A stretch of DNA of 64,000 bases. Source: Desulfovibrio sp. Marseille-P6017. Lineage in GTDB: Bacteria; Bacillota_A; Clostridia; Peptostreptococcales; Peptostreptococcaceae. Numbering within the stretch: position 1 is the stretch's first letter; each line of letters opens with the position of its first letter. The stretch is taken from assembly GCA_900604495.1 (NCBI GenBank), contig UWOR01000003.1, forward strand, positions 1-64,000, read 5' to 3'. The notes beneath the pieces are model-generated. The model saw only the letters and a program-made list of their open reading frames with translations. It did no database searches and had not been told where the DNA came from. A program made the translations under genes and the position numbers. Below, piece by piece: positions 1 to 7,384 of the stretch.

Positions 1-123
1 CTTCAAGATAAGATTTCCCACCGTAAGGGTAAGACCCCAGGAAGACTACCTGGTTGATAGGTCGAAGGTGTAAGTGCAGTAATGTATTTAGCTTATCGAT
101 ACTAATAGGTCGAGGACTTGACC
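1..123 (+). rRNA. 23S ribosomal RNA, 3' end (partial)
   Basis: The first ~120 bases match the conserved 3' terminal part of bacterial 23S rRNA, including the stretch around 93-122 that ends in GGTCGAGGACTTGACC. The gene begins before the window. The exact 3' end is uncertain by a few bases. It is followed by a short AT-rich spacer without a tRNA and then 5S rRNA, so this is the end of an rRNA operon read on the plus strand. Confidence 0.95.
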
Positions 124-203
124 AAAACTTAAATGATATATCATAAATGATATGCAGTTTTTAGAGTATTAACTCTAAAACTTAATATAAGTTAATCGAA
201 AGA

Positions 204-325
<122 letters not shown>

Positions 326-392
326 TCTTTTTTTGTGTAAAAATATAAATTATAAAATTATGCATTTCTATAATTTTATAAATAATCATAAA

Positions 393-430
393 AATAAAAG
401 TGTACTTATTAGTTACACTTTTATTTTTTT
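393..430 (+). terminator. Rho-independent terminator of the rRNA operon
   Basis: A 12-bp stem (393-404 with 414-425) with a 9-nt loop is followed by a run of T. It lies about 65 bases after 5S rRNA and before the next gene. Confidence 0.8.
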
Positions 431-498
431 TAAATAAAAAATCTACATCTGGAAAACTTAAAGATAAACACTTTTGTTTATTAAAAGGAGGTAAACTT

Positions 499-780
499 AT
501 GGATAATATGAGAGAAATGAGAAAAAAGCGTACAGATGGTAAGTATGATTTAACACTAGAAATAGGTGATACAGCTTATTTTGGAACATATGAAGATGTA
601 GATGTAAAATCAGGAGAAGATATAATTAGAAACTATTTAAGAAGTAATTCAGATGATGCTAATTTTGAAGATTTAAAGATAAACTACAATAAGAACAGAC
701 ATACTATTAGAGTTACTGCAGAATTAGATTATTATGATGGAGAACACAAAGATTATAGTAATAGAAGTAAACTAATGTAG
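499..780 (+). CDS. Small protein of unknown function (93 aa)
   Basis: The start at ATG 499 is set by AAAGGAGG at about 484-491; a longer reading from 400 would begin inside the rRNA terminator and is unlikely. The product is a 93-residue charged protein without membrane segments or a signal peptide. The N terminus is basic (MREMRKKR), and the middle resembles alternating strands (TLEIGDTAYFGTYEDV, then TIRVTAELDYYDGE). I do not recognise a family. The gene stands alone between the rRNA terminator and another hairpin at 789-842, so it is probably monocistronic. Confidence 0.75.
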   Translation: MDNMREMRKKRTDGKYDLTLEIGDTAYFGTYEDVDVKSGEDIIRNYLRSNSDDANFEDLKINYNKNRHTIRVTAELDYYDGEHKDYSNRSKLM

Positions 781-788
781 CATAAAAT

Positions 789-845
789 TAAATGAGCGTA
801 ATTAAAAAATTTTATTAAGAAAATTTTAATTGCGCTTATTTAACA
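789..845 (+). terminator. Hairpin after the 93-aa gene, likely terminator
   Basis: An inverted repeat pairs AAATGAGCGTAATTAAAA with a 3' arm of the form ATTTTAATTGCGCTTATTT, with G-U pairs. The U-tract is poor, so it may be a weak terminator or lie in the leader of the PTS operon. Confidence 0.5.
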
Positions 846-886
846 TATTTAATTATTTTTTTAATAGATATTATTAGGAGGTGTTT

Positions 887-1315
887 ATGAACGGTATATT
901 AATAATTGGTCATGGGAATTTTGGGTCAGGTCTTAACAGCACTTTAGAAATTATAGCAGGAAAATTTGATTTTATTAAATATGGAGACTTTACATCTGAG
1001 AAATCTCCAGAAGAATTCAAATATGAGGTAAGATTAAAATTAAATGAATTAAAAGATAAAGATAAAATTTATATTTTTACTGATGTGGTTGGGGGTACTC
1101 CATTTAAAGTAGCATGTGAATTAAAATTAGAAGATAATAGAATCGAAGTTTTTTATGGAACGAATATGGCTATGATAATAGAAACTTGTATGAATACACA
1201 ATTTGAAATTGATATGGATAATGACTCAATTATCAAAATTGGCAACTCTAATATAAATTCATTTAAGCTTGTAAAAAAGGATAAAAATAAAGAATTCTCA
1301 GAAGAAGGGATATAG
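887..1315 (+). CDS. PTS mannose-family IIA component (EIIA, AgaF-like)
   Basis: This 142-residue protein looks like the IIA domain of mannose/fructose/N-acetylgalactosamine phosphotransferase systems. It accepts phosphate from HPr on the histidine in ILIIGHGNFGSG (His9) and passes it to the IIB subunit. The later motif DVVGGTPFKVA is also typical of the fold. AGGAGG at 876-881 selects ATG 887 rather than the GTG at 881, which overlaps the ribosome-binding site. It is the first gene of a run that continues with AgaS, a kinase and the IIB, IIC and IID subunits. The family is clear; the transported sugar is inferred from the neighbours. Confidence 0.88.
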   Translation: MNGILIIGHGNFGSGLNSTLEIIAGKFDFIKYGDFTSEKSPEEFKYEVRLKLNELKDKDKIYIFTDVVGGTPFKVACELKLEDNRIEVFYGTNMAMIIETCMNTQFEIDMDNDSIIKIGNSNINSFKLVKKDKNKEFSEEGI

Positions 1316-1333
1316 AGTATAAGGGGGGATATC

Positions 1334-2509
1334 ATGTATCTAGGAATAGATATATCAGAATTAAAGGATAAAAAGGCATATCATACAGCAAAAGAAATAA
1401 GTCAGCAACCTGATGTTTGGGTTGAATCTATAAAAAACATGTCTAAAAAAAGCAATGAAATAAAACAATTCAAGGAAAATTTTTTAAAAGAAGATAATTT
1501 AAGAATAATTCTTACAGGAGCAGGAACATCAGCTTTTGCCGGTGAGATATGCGCACCATATTTAAGTGAATTTCTTCAAATGCCAGTTGAGGCAATAGCA
1601 ACAACGGATATAGTTGGAACTCCAGCTAAATATTTATACAAGAATAGACCAACAGTGTTAATATCTTTTGCAAGATCAGGAAACTCACCAGAAAGTGTGG
1701 CAGCTGTAGATCTTGTTAATAAATATGTAGATAATGTTTATCAAATTGTAATAACATGCAATAAAGATGGTCATTTAGCAAAAAATAGTATAAATGATGA
1801 TAAAAACTTAGTAATTCTAATGCCAGATGCTTGTAATGATGAAGGTTTTGCTATGACATCTAGTGTTACAACAATGATACTTAATTGTATAGGTATATTT
1901 AAAATTGAACATATAGACGCATATTTAAAGGATGTTATAAAGCTATCTACATCTGTTGATAACTTTATAGAAAAAAATATAAATCATATACTAGATTTAG
2001 CTAAAGAATATGTAGAACGTATAATTTACTTAGGATTAGGATCTTTAAAAGGGATGTCCAGAGAGTCAGCATTAAAATTACTAGAGTTGACTAGTGGTAT
2101 AGTTAATGCTAACTATGATACTCCACTTGGGTTTAGACATGGACCTAAATCAGTAGTTAATGATAAAACAATTACAATATTCTACTTATCAAATAATCCT
2201 TATAGTAGGCTATATGATGTAGATTTAATAAACGAAATGTCTAAGCAAAGAAAGAAAGATAAAATTTTATTAGTTGGATGTAATATAGATAATGATTTAA
2301 AAGAGTTAGTAAATGATTTTGTAGAAATAGAAGACTTATGCTTTAGTGAAGATAATGAAGTATTTTTAGCATTACAACAGTTAATATTTGGTCAAATATT
2401 TTCATTTTATAAATCTTTAGTATTAGGTATTACACCAGATAATCCATGTCCAACAGGTGAAGTTAATAAGGTAGTAAAAGGTGTTATAATACATGAATGT
2501 TGTATGTAA
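1334..2509 (+). CDS. agaS: AgaS-type SIS-domain aminosugar-6-phosphate deaminase/isomerase
   Basis: The 391-residue protein carries two SIS (sugar isomerase) domains. The first has the phosphosugar-binding loops GAGTSAFAG (62-70) and SFARSGNSPE (111-120); the second includes GLGSLKGMSRESALK. Length and motifs fit AgaS, which converts galactosamine-6-phosphate to tagatose-6-phosphate with release of ammonia. A GlmS-like role is less likely because there is no glutaminase domain. The start ATG 1334 follows AAGGGGGGATATC. It lies in the PTS operon, 18 bases after the EIIA gene. Confidence 0.85.
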   Translation: MYLGIDISELKDKKAYHTAKEISQQPDVWVESIKNMSKKSNEIKQFKENFLKEDNLRIILTGAGTSAFAGEICAPYLSEFLQMPVEAIATTDIVGTPAKYLYKNRPTVLISFARSGNSPESVAAVDLVNKYVDNVYQIVITCNKDGHLAKNSINDDKNLVILMPDACNDEGFAMTSSVTTMILNCIGIFKIEHIDAYLKDVIKLSTSVDNFIEKNINHILDLAKEYVERIIYLGLGSLKGMSRESALKLLELTSGIVNANYDTPLGFRHGPKSVVNDKTITIFYLSNNPYSRLYDVDLINEMSKQRKKDKILLVGCNIDNDLKELVNDFVEIEDLCFSEDNEVFLALQQLIFGQIFSFYKSLVLGITPDNPCPTGEVNKVVKGVIIHECCM

Positions 2510-2522
2510 GAGGTTTTAGGTT

Positions 2523-3473
2523 ATGGAAAATAATAAAGGAGAGTTAATAACAATTGTAACTCTTAATCCTTCCATAGATAGAATGTATTTTTTAGATAAA
2601 CTAAACTTAGGAGAAGTACAAAGAGCTAAGTCTGTAAGTATAACAGCTGGAGGTAAAGGATTAAATGTTGCTAAAGTTTGTAATTTATTAGGACATAGCC
2701 CAAGATGCATAGGTTTTTTAGGTGGATATAATGGTAAATTTATCGAAGGTGAATTAAAAAAGGAAAATATACAATCAAATTTTACTTATATTAAAGATGA
2801 AACAAGGATTTGTTTAAATTTAATAGATAAGAGTGGAATTAGTACAGAAATTTTAGAAAAAGGTCCAACCATAGATGAAGAGAGTATAGAAGTATTTAAG
2901 AGAACTTTGTTAGAGTCATTAAATAATACAAAAATATTAGTAGTATCAGGAAGTATACCTAAGGGAATTGATAGTAATTTTTATAAAGAAATAGGTCAAA
3001 TATGCGAATCAAAAAGTATTACATATATATTAGATGCGAGTGGTGATTTTTTAGAATTAGCACTAAGTTCACATCCATTCTTAATCAAACCCAATAAAGA
3101 TGAACTTGAATATTTAACTAATATCAAAATCGAAACTAAGAAAGACGCAATAAATGCAGCTAATAAATTAATAAGTAAAGGTGCTAATAATATAGCTGTA
3201 TCTCTTGGTAAAGATGGAATGCTATTTATTAATAAAGAAATAGTTTTAGATGTAGATATACCTAAAATTAAGGCAATCAATCCAGTTGGAAGTGGTGATG
3301 CCAGTATAGCTGGATTTGCATATGGATTATTAAATGATTATTCAATTGAAGATACTATTAAATTAGCAAATGCTTGTGGCATGAGTAATGCTACAAAAGT
3401 GAAAACAGGAGATATCGATATAAGCCAAGTAAAAGAATTTTTTAAAATGATTAATATAAAAACTATAGTTTAA
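2523..3473 (+). CDS. PfkB-family sugar-phosphate kinase (tagatose-6-P / fructose-1-P kinase)
   Basis: This is a 316-residue ribokinase/PfkB-family kinase of the LacC/FruK group. TLNPSIDRMY near the N terminus and AGGKGLNVA (42-50) form the substrate site, and NPVGSGDASIAGFAYG near residue 255 holds the catalytic Asp of GSGD. LacC phosphorylates tagatose-6-phosphate, FruK fructose-1-phosphate; the sequence alone does not separate them. Its place directly after agaS favours tagatose-6-phosphate. The tagatose-bisphosphate aldolase needed next is not in the window. Confidence 0.82.
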   Translation: MENNKGELITIVTLNPSIDRMYFLDKLNLGEVQRAKSVSITAGGKGLNVAKVCNLLGHSPRCIGFLGGYNGKFIEGELKKENIQSNFTYIKDETRICLNLIDKSGISTEILEKGPTIDEESIEVFKRTLLESLNNTKILVVSGSIPKGIDSNFYKEIGQICESKSITYILDASGDFLELALSSHPFLIKPNKDELEYLTNIKIETKKDAINAANKLISKGANNIAVSLGKDGMLFINKEIVLDVDIPKIKAINPVGSGDASIAGFAYGLLNDYSIEDTIKLANACGMSNATKVKTGDIDISQVKEFFKMINIKTIV

Positions 3474-3495
3474 AGATTAAAAGGGGGAGTTTTTA

Positions 3496-3972
3496 ATGCC
3501 AAATATAGTATTAACAAGAATTGATAATAGATTAATCCATGGTCAAGTTGCAACAATGTGGACTGCAAGCGTTGGAGCAAACTTACTTTTAGTTGCTAAT
3601 GATGAAGTTTCGCAAAATGAATTTAGACAAAATTTAATGGATATGGCAGCACCAGCTGCGGTACAAACTAGATATTTCTCAATAGAAAAAACTATAAAAA
3701 TAATACACAAAGCTAGTGCTTCACAAATGATAGCTATAATATGCGAAACACCTCAAGATGTTTTAAAGTTAGTTGAAGGTGGAGTTCCTATAAAAAAAGT
3801 TAATATAGGAAATATGCATATGGCAGAAGGTAAACATCAGATATCAAAAGCTGTTTGTGTGGATCAAAGTGACGTAGATACATTTAAGAAGTTAAAAGAA
3901 CTAGGAGTAGAGTTAGAAATACGTCGTGTTCCATCAGAATCAGCAGAAGATATAAATAAATTATTTGAATAG
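3496..3972 (+). CDS. PTS mannose-family IIB component (AgaV/AgaB-like)
   Basis: A 158-residue IIB protein of the mannose superfamily. The phospho-acceptor is His15 in the signature TRIDNRLIHGQV. It takes phosphate from EIIA and gives it to the sugar as this passes through the IIC/IID channel. A strong AAGGGGGAG precedes ATG 3496. It sits between the kinase and the IIC gene in the same operon, with gaps of 22 and 11 bases. Confidence 0.92.
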   Translation: MPNIVLTRIDNRLIHGQVATMWTASVGANLLLVANDEVSQNEFRQNLMDMAAPAAVQTRYFSIEKTIKIIHKASASQMIAIICETPQDVLKLVEGGVPIKKVNIGNMHMAEGKHQISKAVCVDQSDVDTFKKLKELGVELEIRRVPSESAEDINKLFE

Positions 3973-3983
3973 GGGGGAATATC

Positions 3984-4754
3984 ATGGATTTAAGTTTTGG
4001 TCAAATAATACTAATACTTATTGTAACAATGATAGCAGCTATTGACCAGTTTAGTTTTTTAGAGTCTATATATAGACCTATAGTTATTGGTCCAATAGTA
4101 GGGGCTATTATGGGGGATTTACAAACTGGACTTATGATAGGTGCATCATATGAACTTATGATGATAGGCGCAATGCCAGTTGGAGGTGCACAGCCACCTA
4201 ATGCTGTTATAGGTGGAATAATGGCGACAGTATTTGGTATAAGCTTAAAATTAGATGTTGCAGCTGCTTTACCACTTGCAATACCATTTGCACTGTTAGG
4301 TCAATATGCAGTAACAGCTTTATTTACGGTAGTATCTCCATTAATGGTTAAAGCTGATAAATATGCAGAAGAAGCAAATCCATCAGGAATAGTAAAATTA
4401 AATTATTTAACAATGGGATTATTAGCAGTATTATTTGCTTTAATAGTTTTAGCTGGATTATTAGCAGGAAGTGCAATAGGTCAACAATTAACAAATAGTG
4501 TACCAACTTGGGTATTTACAGGATTGTCTGCAGCAGGTAAGATGATGCCAGCATTAGGATTTGGAATGCTACTAAGAGTTATGTATAGTAAGCAACTTGC
4601 AATGTTTATCTTTGTGGGATTTGTACTTGTTGCATATATGAACTTACCATTATTAGCAGTAGCATTTATAGGTGTAGCAGTAGCTGTTTATGATTTCCAA
4701 ATAAATGTAAAAAATATGCCAAGTAAAAAGGAGGCTGATACTGATGGCATCTAA
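3984..4754 (+). CDS. PTS mannose-family IIC component (AgaW-like permease)
   Basis: A 256-residue membrane protein with many hydrophobic segments. It has the IIC signature region around GASYELMMIGAMPVGGAQPPN, where the polar residues belong to the sugar path. It pairs with the IID subunit to form the translocation channel. Its 3' end overlaps the IID start by 11 bases, which suggests translational coupling. The ribosome-binding site is GGGGGG before ATG 3984. Confidence 0.92.
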   Translation: MDLSFGQIILILIVTMIAAIDQFSFLESIYRPIVIGPIVGAIMGDLQTGLMIGASYELMMIGAMPVGGAQPPNAVIGGIMATVFGISLKLDVAAALPLAIPFALLGQYAVTALFTVVSPLMVKADKYAEEANPSGIVKLNYLTMGLLAVLFALIVLAGLLAGSAIGQQLTNSVPTWVFTGLSAAGKMMPALGFGMLLRVMYSKQLAMFIFVGFVLVAYMNLPLLAVAFIGVAVAVYDFQINVKNMPSKKEADTDGI

Positions 4755-5565
4755 TACAAAAAGCTATTATGTAGATCAACAAGAAGCTCCAAAGTTAAGT
4801 AAAAAAATACTTAATAAAATGGTATGGAGATCATTATTTTTACAAGCATCATTTAACTATGAAAGAATGCAATCTTGTGGATGGTTATATGGAATACTAC
4901 CAGGATTACAAGAAATCCATAAAAATAAAGAAGATTTATCAACTTCAATGACTCATAATCTAGAATTTTTTAATACTCATCCATTTTTAGTAACTTTTGT
5001 AATGGGAATAGTTTTATCATTAGAACAAAGAAAAGCTGATGTACAAACAATAAGATCAATAAGAGTTGCAGCAATGGGACCTTTAGGAGGAATTGGTGAT
5101 GCTATATTCTGGTTTACATTAACTCCAATAGCTGCAGGTATTGGTGCTAACTTAGCACTCCAAGGTAGTATTTTAGGTCCAATAGTTTTCTTATTATTAT
5201 TTAATGTAGTCCAATTTGGTTTAAGATATTGGTTGATGCATTGGTCTTATAAGGTTGGTATGGATGGTATACAAACTATGACTAAATATGCAAAACAATT
5301 TACACATTCTGCAACAATACTTGGTTTAATAGTAGTTGGCGCTTTAATCGCTTCTTATGTTGGGTTTGATATAGTATTACAAATACCAATAGGTGAAACA
5401 AATGTTGTTATACAAGAAGTATTAGATGGAATAATGCCAAAATTAATACCATTATTATTAACATTTGGAATGTATGGATTAGTTAAGAAAAATGTAAGTC
5501 CATTAATAAATATATGTATATTAGTAGTTATAGGTTTATTAGGGGCTTTAGTAGGTTTATTCTAA
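4744..5565 (+). CDS. PTS mannose-family IID component (AgaE-like)
   Basis: A 273-residue IID subunit. The N-terminal half has LSKKILNKMVWRSLFLQASFNYERMQ and the middle has AAMGPLGGIGDAIFWF, both hallmarks of the family; the C-terminal half holds hydrophobic segments. Together with IIC it forms the membrane complex. AAAAAGGAGG inside the end of the IIC gene provides the ribosome-binding site for ATG 4744. It is the last gene of the operon and is followed by a strong hairpin. Confidence 0.93.
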   Translation: MASNTKSYYVDQQEAPKLSKKILNKMVWRSLFLQASFNYERMQSCGWLYGILPGLQEIHKNKEDLSTSMTHNLEFFNTHPFLVTFVMGIVLSLEQRKADVQTIRSIRVAAMGPLGGIGDAIFWFTLTPIAAGIGANLALQGSILGPIVFLLLFNVVQFGLRYWLMHWSYKVGMDGIQTMTKYAKQFTHSATILGLIVVGALIASYVGFDIVLQIPIGETNVVIQEVLDGIMPKLIPLLLTFGMYGLVKKNVSPLINICILVVIGLLGALVGLF

Positions 5566-5572
5566 AGTAAAT

Positions 5573-5610
5573 AAAAAATCTAGTCATTTAGATAATGACT
5601 AGATTTTTTT
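5573..5610. terminator. Bidirectional terminator between the PTS operon and nagA
   Basis: A perfect 16-bp stem (5573-5588 with 5594-5609) with A-tracts on the left and T-tracts on the right can terminate both the rightward PTS operon and the leftward deacetylase transcript. Confidence 0.9.
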
Positions 5611-5613
5611 TAT

Positions 5614-6714
5614 TTATTTCTCAAATGATACTTTACCGCGACAGATAGTTTTTATTATATTATACTCATTATCTAAAATAACAATATCTGCATCCTTACC
5701 TATATCCAAACTACCTTTTCTAGTTAATAATCCTAATTGTTTAGCAGGATTTGTACTTGCCATAGTAATTGCATCTTCTAATGAACAACCAGAAAATTCC
5801 ATAACATTATGGATACTATTTATCATTGTGTTAACACTTCCAGCTAGAGATCCAGTTTCTAGTCGAACCTGATTACCGCATTTAACTACTTTTTGACCAC
5901 CTAACTCAGATGGTCCATCAGGCAATCCTTTAGCCCTCATAGCATCTGTTATCAGAGTAACATTATTAGGTCCTTTAATTTTAATTATAGACTTTATAGT
6001 ATTAGGATGAAGATGTACGCCATCAACAATGATTTCTGTATTTAGCTCATCAAAAGTAAATCCAGCTGTTACTACACCTGGATTTCTATGGTGATGAGGA
6101 CTTTGACCATTATGGAAGTGAGTTACACTATTAAGACCAAAAGAAATAGCTTTCTCAACATCCTCAAAGGTAGCAGAACTATGTCCAACAGATGGAATTA
6201 TATTATTTTCAGATAAATACTTAGTAAATTCAAAGTTATCATCTAATTCAGGAGCATAAGTGACTTTTTTTATTTTTTTATTAGACTCATTTTCAAATAT
6301 TTTAAATGAATCTATAGTAGGTTTCAAAATAAAGTTTTCTGGCTGAGCCCCTTTAAATTTAGGACTTATAAATGGGCCTTCTAAGTGTATTCCGAGTATT
6401 TCTGGTTGGCCTATTATATTATTATTATCTATATACTCTGAGATATTATTTAATGATTTATTTATATTTGATACTTTTTGAGTCATAGTGGTTGGTAAAA
6501 ATGATGTGACACCTTCTTTTGATAAAGTTTTTACTATTGTATCAAGTGTTTCTAAACTAGCATCCATAGCATCAGCACCATGAGATCCATGTATATGTAC
6601 ATCGATAAAACCTGGTACTGCAAAATATCCTTTAGGAATGTGAATCTTATCTCCATGATCAGAAATTTTACCATTATCAATAAAGATATTAGTATTTGTT
6701 AAAACTTTTATCAC
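5614..6714 (-). CDS. nagA: N-acetyl-aminosugar-6-phosphate deacetylase (NagA/AgaA)
   Basis: A 366-residue amidohydrolase that removes the acetyl group from GlcNAc-6-P or GalNAc-6-P. The metal and substrate motifs are in order: VHIHGSHGADAMDA (His40, His42), HLEGPFISP, VGHSSATF, HFHNGQSPHHHRNPG and LITDAMRAKGLPDG with the catalytic Asp. The start is GTG at 6714, eight bases after GGGAGG. It converges on the PTS operon. With AgaS there, GalNAc-6-P is a likely substrate, making galactosamine-6-P for AgaS. Calling it AgaA would be equally defensible. Confidence 0.87.
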   Translation of the reverse strand: MIKVLTNTNIFIDNGKISDHGDKIHIPKGYFAVPGFIDVHIHGSHGADAMDASLETLDTIVKTLSKEGVTSFLPTTMTQKVSNINKSLNNISEYIDNNNIIGQPEILGIHLEGPFISPKFKGAQPENFILKPTIDSFKIFENESNKKIKKVTYAPELDDNFEFTKYLSENNIIPSVGHSSATFEDVEKAISFGLNSVTHFHNGQSPHHHRNPGVVTAGFTFDELNTEIIVDGVHLHPNTIKSIIKIKGPNNVTLITDAMRAKGLPDGPSELGGQKVVKCGNQVRLETGSLAGSVNTMINSIHNVMEFSGCSLEDAITMASTNPAKQLGLLTRKGSLDIGKDADIVILDNEYNIIKTICRGKVSFEK

Positions 6715-6735
6715 TAAATTATCCTCCCTTTAATA

Positions 6736-7050
6736 TTATTTTTTTGCAGTTTTATAGCTGAATTTATAAATTATAAAAGCAACAACACACGCTAAAGAAA
6801 TTTTTATACAAGCTATAAATAAGAAAAGACGAATTAATGATATAATATTTAATTCATTAAATATTATATATAGAATAACTAAAGAAGAAGATAGGATTTC
6901 AATTATAGAAACAAACTTAAGAGAAAGAGTTTCTATTCTTATTAAGTTTTCTTCTTTTTGTGTTATTCTTGGTGAAATAATTCTTCTAACATATGTGAAA
7001 ATATTAAAAGTTAAAAATAGAATTAAAACTATTTTTATAGCTAGCATCAT
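6736..7050 (-). CDS. Small membrane protein of unknown function (104 aa)
   Basis: A 104-residue hydrophobic protein with three likely membrane segments: near residues 2-20, 47-65 and 70-95. A basic/acidic patch (RRIISPRITQKEE) lies between the first and second. GGGGGG eight bases before ATG 7050 marks the start. It is read in the same direction as nagA and ends 21 bases before it, so the two probably share a transcript. No family is recognised. Confidence 0.75.
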   Translation of the reverse strand: MMLAIKIVLILFLTFNIFTYVRRIISPRITQKEENLIRIETLSLKFVSIIEILSSSLVILYIIFNELNIISLIRLFLFIACIKISLACVVAFIIYKFSYKTAKK

Positions 7051-7139
7051 AGTAGATTCCCCCCTTTTTTATATTTTCTCTTAATTAAATTATAGTGTAT
7101 TTTATTATAAATTTAATGAAATTAAAAAATAAATGTATA

Positions 7140-7250
7140 AAGATTTTTATGGACGGACATAATAAAAATGTAAAACTTAATAAATAAAAATTACTCAATC
7201 TCCCCCATTTTAAAAGATCTCTATCCCCCATAGAGATCTTTATTTTTTTG
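7140..7250 (+). ncRNA. Candidate small RNA ending in an orphan terminator
   Basis: A terminator with a 12-bp stem (7213-7224 with 7230-7241), a CCCCC loop and a T-run has no plus-strand gene upstream; the nearest, the IID gene, ends at 5565 with its own terminator. TGTATAAA at about 7133-7140 could be a -10 element, giving an RNA of about 100 nt. The RNA would carry TCTCCCCC at about 7199-7205 and CCCCC in the hairpin loop. Exposed C-rich motifs of this kind are used by RsaE/RoxS-type RNAs to pair with Shine-Dalgarno sequences. The promoter is weak and expression is untested. Confidence 0.4.
7213..7248 (+). terminator. Orphan Rho-independent terminator with a C5 loop
   Basis: The stem AAAGATCTCTAT pairs perfectly with ATAGAGATCTTT around the loop CCCCC, and ATTTTTTT follows. 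It points rightward although no rightward gene precedes it nearby. Confidence 0.8.
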
Positions 7251-7338
7251 TAATTTATGTATGCAATTAAATATGAATTAATTGGGTAAAATATGTAAAA
7301 AAAGTTATTTTAATTAATAGATAATATTTATATTATGA

Positions 7339-7368
7339 TATAATTATACTTATTAGGAACGAATGTTC
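7339..7368 (+). promoter_or_regulatory. uvrB promoter -10 and LexA (SOS) box
   Basis: TATAAT lies at 7339-7344. GAACGAATGTTC at 7357-7368 fits the Gram-positive LexA box core GAAC-N4-GTTC and sits just after the expected start of transcription. LexA bound there would block uvrBA transcription until DNA damage. No good -35 element is visible at the usual spacing. Confidence 0.82.
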
Positions 7369-7384
7369 GGAAAGGAGTGATATT

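Larger units (their letters stand above)
7051..7384. other. Intergenic region between divergent genes: possible sRNA, LexA box, promoter
   Basis: This 334-base AT-rich stretch separates the leftward membrane-protein/nagA pair from uvrB. It holds an orphan rightward terminator (7213-7248) and the uvrB promoter with its LexA box (7339-7368), both listed separately. No protein-coding frame of note is visible. Confidence 0.7.

Noticed and set aside
400..498. N-terminal extension of the 93-aa protein
   Set aside because: It would begin inside the rRNA terminator; AAAGGAGG clearly points to ATG 499.
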